Positions 55,712-64,000 of a DNA stretch of 64,000 nt are shown in pieces. This DNA is from Stomoxys calcitrans (Eukaryota; Arthropoda; Insecta; Diptera; Muscidae). Below the pieces are notes generated by a model. That model did not search any database. It had not been told where the DNA came from and saw only the letters and a list, made by a program, of their open reading frames with translations. The translations under genes and the position numbers were made by a program. Every line of letters starts with the position of its first letter. Position 1 is the stretch's first letter. The DNA lies in the NCBI RefSeq assembly GCF_963082655.1, contig NC_081552.1, positions 129,347,765 through 129,411,764 of the forward strand, read 5' to 3'.

Positions 55712-56420
55712 TTTTTATACCCACCACCATATGATGGCGGTATAATAATCTAGACATTCCGTTTGTAACACCTCGAAATATTCGTCTAAGATCCCATAAA
55801 GTATATGCATATTCTTGATCGTCTTGACGTTCTGAGTCGATCTAGCCATGTCCGTCCGTCTGTCGAAATCACTATAGCGGTGTAACGCGTAAAGCTAGCC
55901 GCTTGAGATTTTGCACAGATAGGACATTGGGGATTGCAAATGGGTCATACCGGTTCAGATTTAGATATAGATCCCATTTAAAAGGATCTCCCGATTTGAC
56001 TTCTTAGCACTCACGAGCCGCAATTTTTGTCCAATTTGGCCGAAATTTTGCATGTAGTGCTTTGTTATGACTTCCACCAACTGTGCTAAGTACGGTCCAA
56101 ATCGGTCTGTAACCTGATGTAGCTCTTATATAAACCGATCTCCCGATTTGACTTCTCGGGTGCTTACAAGCCGCAATTTTTTTCAGATTTGGCTGAAATT
56201 TTGCATGTTATAACCTAATATAGCTCCCGTATAAACCTGTGTCTCGATCACCTTGTTCGGATCCCAGAAGCTTTAATTTTTGCTGGTTTGACAGAAGTTC
56301 GGTATGTAGAATAAGATTATACCCTTTAACTAAATTTATTCTGTATACATTTCTAGCAGAATCCATGGTGGTGGGTTCCTAAGATTCAGCCCGGCCGAAC
56401 TTCGCACGCCTCTACTGGTT
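55712..56420 (+). mobile_element. DINE-1-like element, complete (subfamily 3, short)
   Basis: The start is TTTTTATACCCACCACCATA with a snap-back, a core and GTCCGTCCGTCTGTC at 55850. Two to three units follow ('cccgatttgacttctt'). The right end has 'tccatggtggtgggttccta', AGCCCGGCCGAACTTCGC and cctctactggtt. It inserted into the PHD finger part of the minus-strand ORF1. Confidence 0.87.
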
Positions 56421-56466
56421 TATTTCTGATTTGCAACCACCATAATGAATCTTTGAACATTCAAGC

Positions 56467-56866
56467 TGTGGCGAGAGTTTTCAGACCAGCGACGGGCAGA
56501 GAGTTTGGCTACGTGTGAATGCTTCAATTTTTTTCTCCTACACGCGAAAAAAAAGTCGAAATGGTTGTTGAAATTTAATTTAAAGTTTTTCGAAATTTGA
56601 TGTATTTCATTGTATTTTTTTCTACGCCGCTAATGTCTAAAAGTGCTTTTACATATGCCACTAAATCCGGAATTATGGCCTTTTCGAGATGATAGTGGAT
56701 GTGTGTGCCATGCACATTTATGTATACGCATGTACGCTTTTGCATGTCACTTAAATCCCCAAAAAACGCAGTGTTACGGACTCGATTTGTTTTTGGATTT
56801 AGATAAGGCCAGATCATAAAAATTTCAATGTAAATGTGCTATAAAGGGGTCTGTGTTGATGATGTA
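56467..56866. other. Unassigned spacer
   Basis: No gene is recognised. The minus-strand frame at 56817-56575 shows no known motif. Confidence 0.35.
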
Positions 56867-57056
56867 AAGGGTGATTTTTTTGAGGTTAGGATTTTCATGC
56901 ATTAGTATTTGACAGATCACGTGGGATTTCAGACATGGTGTCAAAGAGAAAGATGCTCAGTATGCTTTGACATTTCATCATGAATAGACTTACTAACGAG
57001 CAACGCTTGCAAATCATTGAATTTTATTACCAAAATCAGTGTTCGGTTCACTTGCA
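56867..57056 (+). mobile_element. Second mariner family, 5' fragment
   Basis: After TA (56865-56866) comes AAGGGTGATTTTTTTGAGGT, then a leader and an ATG at 56980 giving MNRLTNEQRLQIIEFYYQNQ, the start of a mariner helix-turn-helix DNA-binding domain. After CSV the sequence diverges, so only about 24 codons remain. The terminal motif is unrelated to that of the mariner at 2347, so two mariner lineages have been present. Confidence 0.8.
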
Positions 57057-57581
57057 TTTATTAGTCGTCCAATAAAAAATATATATAAAAAAAATAAAAT
57101 AAATGGTAAGAAGTAAATTCCTTTTTCCTGCCAATAATCTTTTCGTATTGAATGGGGTGTGTCAAAAAATGTAGTTTTAAAGTAAAACTAGATGCACGCG
57201 TTGTTTGACATATTAAACTTTCAAAACTACCAAAATAGTTTTCTGGAAAAAAGAAATTGGTTTCCCACTCATTTACCGTGCTGTGTATAAACAGCAAGCA
57301 ACAACACAACCTTCTTGGACTGCTATCTAAGCTCCACTAAATAACCATTAGTCAATAATGTTTGTGTTTTGTTTTCATTTCTGCATGTGTAAAGAGAGCT
57401 CACACTCACCAAAAGAGCGTAAGCTGCTAAGCGACATGGTATGGAGCACCACTTTTACTCGACGAACAGCGTTGCTGTTTTGGGCTTTTTCTACCAAATT
57501 TGGTAGGCTTACTTTCAATTTTAAGGGTTTGTTCGGCTGGACGGTCCATTTAGATTTTGGGAGATTTTTAGCGAAATTATA
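57057..57581. other. Unassigned spacer
   Basis: AT-rich with short frames of no recognisable content on both strands. No repeat terminus is seen. Confidence 0.35.
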
Positions 57582-58205
57582 TTTTTATTCCCACCACCGT
57601 AGGATGGGGTGTTAATGTATTTAGTCATTCCGTTTGCAACACATCGAGATATTCACAGAATGAATATATTCTTTAAAGACAATTTAACGATGCCCGTGTG
57701 TCTGTCCGTCCTTATATTGTAATCACACCATATTCTTCGAAAATTCAGAACACAGGTTCAGGTCTTGGATAGCTGCCATATAGACTGATCTGCCGATTTA
57801 GGGTGTTAAGCTCATAACAGCCGCATTTGTTTTCCGATTTCGCTGAAATTTGGATCAATGAGTTGTAATAAGCCCCAGATGTTCGGACCGAATTTGATCA
57901 ATATAGGGGTATATTTAATATATATATTTAATTTAATGTATATTTAATTAGAGCTGCCATGTAAACCAAACTGCTGATTTGACGTTTTGTGCTCGTAAAA
58001 GGCTCAACTTTTACCTTATTTTGCTGATAATTGATATAGGAGTTGCATTAGGGCCATATAGACCAATCTCCAGATTTTAGTTCTTGAGCATATAGAAGGT
58101 AAAACTTTACTCGATGTCGCTGGAATGTAGAACAGAGTTTTATTAGACCTATCTATACCTGTGTCGAGTATGGTCTTAATGGGATTTTATTGGAATATAT
58201 ATATC
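57582..58205 (+). mobile_element. DINE-like element (subfamily 2), 3'-truncated
   Basis: 'tttttattcccaccaccgta' with a snap-back is followed by a core with GTGTGTCTGTCCGTCC at about 57691. Units resemble subfamily 2 ('agctgccatatagactgatc', 'gatttagggtgttaagctc'). A small duplication of 'atatttaatttaatgtatat' lies at 57915-57950. The right end is missing. Confidence 0.72.
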
Positions 58206-58289
58206 ACTTGCCGAACCGGGCCCGCTCTGCTGTGCCTTCTTTAGCTCTCTTATATTTTTTAGGGTGGGGACACTTCGCCCTGAACGCGG
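58206..58289 (-). repeat. Helitron 3' end scrap
   Basis: 'gccgaaccgggcccgctctg' and 'ctgtgccttctttagctctc' correspond, on the minus strand, to the GC-rich segment before the CTAG end of the Helitron family. The CTAG itself has changed. Confidence 0.55.
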
Positions 58290-58560
58290 ATATCGAATTC
58301 GTGCCATTGTAGTCTATGACGCTGAACGGGTTAGAATCCTAGCGAGAACATCGGGCAAAGCGGTGGTTATCCCCTCTTAATGTTGGCAACATTTGCTAGG
58401 TACAATGCCTTGCATTGTCATTTAAAAAATTTTCCCAAAGAGGTTTCGCAGTGCGGGACGTCGTTCGGACCGGCTATAAAAACGGTCCCTTATCATTGAG
58501 TTTAAACTCGAATCGGAAAGCACTCATGGATGTGTGAGAAGTATGCCCCTGCTAAGCTGT
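58290..58560 (+). mobile_element. tRNA-derived SINE
   Basis: 'tgacgctgaacgggttagaatcc' holds a decayed B-box; the A-box half is mostly lost. The body 'gcagtgcgggacgtcgttcg', 'gaccggctataaaaacggtc' and 'cccttatcattgagtttaaa' and the tail 'gagaagtatgcccctgctaa' are well preserved. This copy links the head seen at 51744 with the tail seen at 33090. Confidence 0.75.
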
Positions 58561-58584
58561 TGGTGTTGTTAAACATTAGGATAA

Positions 58585-59904
58585 TGAGAATTGCTTATTA
58601 GGGGAGGGATGGCAACTCAGACATTTCGATATCAAATTCGTGCTGCACTTCCAAACCCCTTTAATTTGAGCCCCATATTGCAATAGCCGGTAAATATGAA
58701 CCGTTTGGAGGGTGTTTTGGGGCTGGGGCGGCCACCGGCACTTGCACTGACAATAAACATCAAATTCCTTCTTAATTCCCAACGGAAATGAAGTTCAGTT
58801 ATGGGGGTGCTTTAGGGCGTACCCCAAAACACTTGCTCGATAATTTGATATAAAATTCGTTTTCTACACTCAAATACCGTTCATTTGAGTCCCGTATTGT
58901 CATAATGGGTAAAATAACCCATTCGACGTATCTTTAGGAGGAAAAGCGACACCTTGACTTGAAAGCAAATTTTAATGTCATATTCATAATCTACTCCCAA
59001 ATACCTTTCATTTGAATCCCATATAGCCATGGTCGGCTAATATGCCCTTTTGGGGTATTTGGGGGTGGGCGACCTCCCATTACTTGGACCTAATGTTGCA
59101 TGCCATATTTGTAATCTACTGCATAATACTTTACGTTTGAGTCCTATATTGACATGAACTTCAAATATATCTGTTTAGAGGAGTTTTGGGGTTGGGGGCT
59201 GGGTACTTGTATTCCCGAATTCCTATCATTTGAGCCCCATATTGAAATGAACGCCCAATATGTTTGTTTGGGGTTAGGGCGGCCTGATGGGTATCTAGAC
59301 TCAAATTTTAATACCATATTCTACTCTCCAATAACTTTCATTTGATACCTATATTGTCCCGATCGATCCACTTTTGATTTTGGGTTGTGATTTTGGCATA
59401 AGGGCGAAGGTCGACGGACGGACCTTCCGCTATCGAAAAATTATATAGCCTATGTTTCCTTTCAGACCAACATACACAATATGCGAAAATTTCGAGGAAA
59501 TCGGTTCTGCCGTTTTTCAGGCTATATGGAACAAACAAACCGAGTCCCATATATCCGTGATTGGCTAATGTGTCCATTTTGGGCGTTTTTGTGGGGTGGG
59601 GTGACCCCTATACTTCGACATGAATTTGTATGCCAGATTCGTTATCTATTCCCGCATACTTTTCATTTGATACCCATATTGACCTTATCGATCCACTTTA
59701 GATTTGAGTGGTGTTTTTGGGGCAACGGTACACGGTCCGCCCCTTCTAGATATCAAAAAATTATATTGCCTATGTTTCCTTCCAGACCATCCTACACAAT
59801 CTGTGAAAAATTCATGGTAATCGGTTCAGCCGTTTTTGAGTTTATACGGACCAAACAAACAAACCGACAAACATAAAAACACAAATTGAATTTTATGTAT
59901 AAGA
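58585..59904 (-). mobile_element. Non-autonomous Helitron, 5' part
   Basis: On the minus strand it starts at 59904 with TCTTATACATAAAATTCAAT, then the GTTT-rich stretch and 'gactcaaaaacggctgaacc'. About ten internal units follow. Part of a second 5' region sits inside at about 59480-59540 (tgccgtttttcaggctatat), showing an internal rearrangement. The CTAG end is not present. Confidence 0.7.
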
Positions 59905-60195
59905 TACACAGATTTCCGATTTAGGGGCTTTAGCCCATAGAAAGCGCACTTTTTACCCGATTTCGCAGAAAGTTGGAACAGTGTGTTGTATTAGACCCTA
60001 ATAACGCCATAGGTTCATAAAAGCCTCTGTTACTACGCTAAATAGACAAACTTTAGAATAGTGCGTAGTTTTGCCCCCGTCAACATCCTTACCCAATAGC
60101 GAATAATATCCCGCAAAAAATTTCTTATGTTCCCAAATGTTAATAAAGTATGGATGAAATATGGGTATCCAAAGTTCGTCGCGGCTTTACTTGTT
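59905..60195 (+). repeat. DINE right-hand fragment (subfamily 2)
   Basis: Two degraded subfamily-2 units ('gatttaggggctttagccca', 'gcagaaagttggaacagtgt') and a decayed right end (ggtatccaaagttcgtcgcg, 'gctttacttgtt') are present. It lies exactly between two Helitron termini. Confidence 0.62.
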
Positions 60196-60205
60196 TTATG
60201 TTATA

Positions 60206-61316
60206 CTAGTTGAAACGGGTCCGCTCCGCTGCGCCCTCTTTTACTTTATATTCAACAAAATTATCCTTTGAATATTTATTTTCGACAATTAAAGAGTTTT
60301 TAGTGAAATACCCTGCTATGAAAATAGTATATGCATATCGCTTGACTAACATTATAACAATATAAGTGCCTTTATCTGAATTCCATATGATCTTTATTGG
60401 ACCACGAATTCGCTCGGAGGGTTCAATGATATTAATCAGACATACTCTCATGATGTCCGATTTAGGAGTGTTTTCAGCGGTGAGGTGGTTCTTGGCCCTG
60501 AAAAACATATCAGCATCGTGCTATTGTCTCAAATACCATTTATTTAAACCCCATATTGGCATTGGATTAACTAGAGTTTATAGGATGAGGCGTCCCCCAA
60601 ACACTTGGCCCCCAAATTGGTTTTCAAATTAATTTTGTAATCTTAAATACCTTTCATTTGAGCCACATATTGGCGCGGTCGGAAAATTTGTAACCTTTGG
60701 GGGGATTTTGAGGAAAGAGCGGTGTCCCAAATATATGGTTCCATATTCGTATTCTACTCCCAAATACCTTTATTTGAACCTCATATTGCGATGGCCAGCA
60801 AATAATTGGGTATCAATTTTATGCTCTACTCCCCAATACCTTTTTTCATTTGGTCCCCACATTGACGTGGTCTGTAAATATGCCCGATTAAGGAGTGTTT
60901 TGGGAATTGGGGTGGTCCCCCAAACACTTAGCCCTGAAAATATATCAGCATCGTGCTCTTCTCTCAAATATCATTTATTTGAACCCCATATTGCCGTTTG
61001 GTTTCGTTGTCTTATCCTAAATACTTTTCATTTGAATCCCATATTGCTAGGTTTTGGGGGTGGGGAAATTTTTACTTTTAGGTCACTATAAGAGAGCACT
61101 CAAAATTTCGCTTAAATCGCCCCAACCATTATCGAGATCTGGCGTTTCTGAAAAATGGGGTAAGGGGAGGGTCAAGATAGTAAATACAATAGTACCCTAT
61201 TTTCATCACGGGTTCATTATGAAACATCAGTAAAAATTTCATGAACATTAGGAACGCACAAACAAACATACAAATAAACAAACAAGCTAACTAACCGACA
61301 AACACAAATTGATTTT
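60206..61316 (-). mobile_element. Non-autonomous Helitron with both end regions
   Basis: The 3' end on the minus strand is GCGCAGCGGAGCGGACCC then GTTTCAA and CTAG (60209-60206) followed by T. The 5' region lies near 61290-61316 with AAAAATCAATTTGTGTTTGT, but its last bases are replaced by the DINE starting at 61313. The internal units match other copies. This and the tail at 2339 define the 3' end of the family. Confidence 0.72.
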
Positions 61317-62720
61317 TATACCCTCCACCATAGTATGGGGGTATACTAATTTCGTCATTCTGTTTGAAACTACTCGAAATATTCGTCTGACACCCCATAA
61401 AGTATATACATTCTTGATCGTCGCGACATTTCATGTCGATCTAGCCATGTCCGTCCGTCTGTCCGTCTGTCCGTCCGTCCGTCCGTCTGTCTGTCGAAAG
61501 AACGCTAACTTCCGAAGGAGTAAAGCGAGCCGCTTCAAATTTTCCACAAATACTTCTTATTAGTGTAGGTCGGTTGGTATTGTAAATGGGCCATATCGGT
61601 CCATGTTTTGATAAAGCTGCCATGTAAACCGATTTTGGGTCTTGACTTCTTGAGCCTCTAGAGTGCGCAATTCTTATCCGATTGAAATGAATTTTTGCGC
61701 GACGTGTTTTGTTATGATATCCAACAACTTTGCCAAGTATGGTTGAAATCGGTCCATAACCTGATATAGCTGTCATATAAACCGATCTTGGGTCTTGATT
61801 TTGAGCCTCTAGAGTGGGGAATTCTTATCCAATTGGAATGAAATTTTGCACGACGTGTTTTGTTATAATATCCAACAACTTTGCAAAGTATGGTTGAAAT
61901 CGGTCCATAACCTGATATAGCTGCCATATAAACCGATCTTGGGTCTTGACTTCTTGAGCCTCTAGAAGGCGCAATTCTTGAGCCTCTAGAAGGCGCAATT
62001 CGATTTGAATGAAATTTTGCACGTAGTACTTTGTTATGATATCCAACAACTGTGCCAAGTATGGTTCAAATCGGTTCATAACCTGATATAGCTGTCATAT
62101 AAACCAATCTTGGGTCATGACTTTTTAAGCAAGTAGTATTTTGTTTTGACATCCAACAACTGTGCCAAGTATGGTTCAAATCGGTTAATAACCTGATATA
62201 ACTGTCATATAAACAGATCTGGGGACTTGACTTCTTGAGCTTCTAGAAATTTTGCATGACGTATTTTATTCTTACTTTCAACAACTGTTTCAAATAAGGC
62301 TCAAATCGGTTCATAACTCGATATAGCTGCCATATAAACCGATCTGGGATCTTGACTTCTTGAGCCTCTAGAGGTCGCAATTCTAATCCGATTTGCCTGA
62401 AATTTTGCACCACGGTTTCTCTCATGACCATCAACATACGTGTTTTTTATGGTCTGAATCGGTCTATAGCCCGATACAGCTCCCATATAAATCGATCTCT
62501 CTATTTTACTTCTTGAGACCCCAAAGGGAGCAATTCTTATTCGAATTGGCTGACATTTTACACATATAATTTGATTGTGGTCCAAACCGGACCATATCTT
62601 GATATAGCAGAGAAAATCTTTTCTTGTATCCTTTTTTGCCTAAGAAGAGATGCAGGGAAAAGAACTCGACAAATGCGATCCATGGTGGAGGGTATATAAG
62701 ATTCGGCCCGGCCGAACTTG
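61313..62720 (+). mobile_element. DINE-1-like element (subfamily 1), right end clipped
   Basis: The start is TTTTTATACCCTCCACCATA with a snap-back and a GTCY array at 61449-61493. Five or six units follow, with a small direct repeat near 61961-61998 (ttgagcctctagaaggcgca, twice). The right palindrome TTCGGCCCGGCCGAA is present, but the final 'gcacgcttttacttgtt' is missing after 'acttg'. It abuts the 5' region of the Helitron at 60206-61316. Confidence 0.87.
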
Positions 62721-64000
62721 AGTTTTTTTGAGTTATTATAAACAAAATAAATTTCACGAAAATCACGCCACCTAACTCCGAGATCTGACGTTTTTTGAAA
62801 ATAGGGTCCGCCCATTAAAGTTTAGATGTTAGATCAACTTCATTCTCTTGGTTTTGGTGGTAGATTGGAGAAGCCAAACCCTTCGCTCCTAAAGTGGATT
62901 CAAATTCATACTCTACTCCCAAAAACCAGATTTGAGCTACATATTGCTATATTCGGTATGTATGTGTGGTTCAGGGGGAGTTATGAGGTGAGTCGTCCCT
63001 GAAACACTTTGCCATAGGGTGGGGCGGCCGCCCACGTACTAAACCAAGACAAAATACCAACATCGTGCTCAACGTTTAAATTCCTTTTATTTGAGCCGCA
63101 GTTTCAATGGGTTTGGGGGGAGTTTATGGGGTGAGACTACCCCCAAACACTTAGTCTCTAAAATGAATATCAAATTCGTTTCAAATACCTATTATTTGAG
63201 CCTTTGTTTGCCATAGTAGGCAAACATGTCCGGTTTGAAGGGAGTTTAGGGGGCGGACCTAAATAATGACGGAAATAATATCAGCATCGTGCCCCCATAA
63301 TGTCAATGTTTGAGCCCCATAATGTCAAGCATTGTGAAGGTGGCGATCCAGATATTCAGGGCTACGGGTCTCGTTTAGATCCGCACTAATTAATTTTTTT
63401 TATTGGTTATCAACAACCTTCAAAATCATATTTCAAAGCTACCACTTGGGATACGACATTTGTAAAGATCCGAAGGTCCTCCTGTATCTATCCCAACTTG
63501 AGGGTCAAAAGTGTACTCTCCTACCAAAGACCCCTTTTTGCTATCCTATTCTATCCTGATCGGCTTTCATTTTTTTGGGTAGGGTGGGAGGGCGATTGGC
63601 CTCTGACACGTCCTTTCATTTCGCTGTTGTTTTTATTAGCAGGAGAGGGACTCTAAGATCTACATGACGAGCTACATGTCCGGCTGGACGGCAGGACGTG
63701 ACCCAGATACTTGAATTCGTATATCTTATATCAGATTCGAACTCTACTCTCATAGACCTTTTGTTAAATTCCCATATTATCTCGATCGAACTACAAGTCT
63801 TATAGAAGCGCATTAGATGTATATCACATTCGTTGTCAACACTCAAAAACCTTTCATTTGATGCCCATGTTGTGACGTTGGAAATTCATGCCCGTTTTGG
63901 GGTTTTTTGGGTTGGAGAGGCTCCGTGGACACCTTGAACCAAATTCTTATAACAGATTTGTATTCAACTTCCAAACACCCTTCATTTGATATCCATTTTG
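62721..64000 (-). mobile_element. Helitron repeat-unit block, runs off the window
   Basis: Minus-strand internal units ('ccgagatctgacgttttttg', 'tactctactcccaaaaacca', 'ggggtgagtcgtccctgaaa') continue to the window end. No terminus is seen inside the window. The minus-strand frame at 63846-63616 is not recognisable. Confidence 0.6.

Larger units (their letters stand above)
53470..56466 (-). pseudogene. LINE-type ORF1 with PHD finger, split by two DINE insertions
   Basis: Three minus-strand pieces read as one protein. At 56466-56421 it gives IHYGGCKSEI. At 55711-55431 it continues VDDDIQCDNCLNVFHVRCTT, then SIEYMCQICK, a PHD-like zinc-finger pattern, and a coiled-coil stretch ending ENQKWVDEMKK. 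At 53748-53480 it continues NYNLREEIVELK, then (after a frameshift) VRRDCLISGADVTE and NKRSLRVSLLLLRLIKK, the FP-like basic domain often seen in ORF1 of non-LTR elements. The two gaps are exactly two DINE elements. In-frame stops (after CQICK) and frameshifts make it a pseudogene. A host PHD protein is a less likely alternative. The assignment is inference from domain order. Confidence 0.6.

Noticed and set aside
57358..57615. Plus-strand ORF MFVFCFHFCMCKESSHSPK as a host gene
   Set aside because: No domain, an AT-biased stretch, and its 3' part runs into a DINE terminus.
3697..62720. DINE unit arrays as satellite DNA
   Set aside because: Arrays are short (2-7 units), always inside elements with defined ends, and dispersed in both orientations.

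Overview
This window looks like transposon-dense, gene-poor DNA from a higher fly. The inference rests on repeat families: mini-me/DINE-1-like elements with (GTCY)n proto-microsatellites, mariner, jockey-type and LOA/R1-type LINEs with RNase H, and a tRNA-derived SINE. A calyptrate (house, stable or blow fly type) is my guess; the sequence alone does not fix the species. I found no convincing intact host gene, no rRNA gene, no intact tRNA gene and no CRISPR array.

Layout. 1-3.7 kb: tail of a non-autonomous Helitron, tandemly duplicated together with the first 50 bp of a mariner, then the mariner itself and a second Helitron piece. 3.7-9.3 kb: three DINE-1-like elements, one nested in an older AT-rich repeat. 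9.3-15.1 kb: a wrecked LOA/R1-like LINE with a 1,980-bp, almost perfect tandem duplication. 15.1-17.8 kb: rearranged DINE elements, one a large inverted repeat. 17.9-19.6 kb, minus strand: remains of a RAG1/Transib-like transposase. 19.6-21.7 kb: LINE piece, DINE piece, then an LTR-retrotransposon end whose LTR holds a mariner MITE. 21.7-26.4 kb: unassigned and old repeats. 26.4-38.5 kb: Helitrons and DINEs, some nested, plus a second LOA-like LINE. 38.5-44.7 kb: RNase H remnant, an antisense RT remnant and a second copy of the first LINE. 45.0-49.3 kb: a complete jockey-type LINE with two open ORFs, poly(A) and a 12-bp target-site duplication, the only element that looks recently active. 49.3-53.4 kb: the most host-like stretch, with SINEs. 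53.5-56.5 kb: a minus-strand LINE-type ORF1 (PHD finger, coiled coil) split by two DINE insertions. 56.9-64 kb: fragment of a second mariner family, then more DINE, SINE and Helitron pieces.

How the parts relate. The non-autonomous families (DINE, Helitron, SINE, MITE) have no enzyme source in this window. The MITE matches the ends of the mariner here, but that mariner lacks its DNA-binding domain. Nesting gives relative ages: Helitrons, the AT-rich repeat and the PHD-type LINE are older than the DINEs inside them; the LTR is older than its MITE; one mariner head sits in a decayed DINE. DINE internal units keep a period close to 153 bp in all four subfamilies I could measure. The RAG1-like pseudogene, the intact jockey element and the LINE duplication are the most interesting items.
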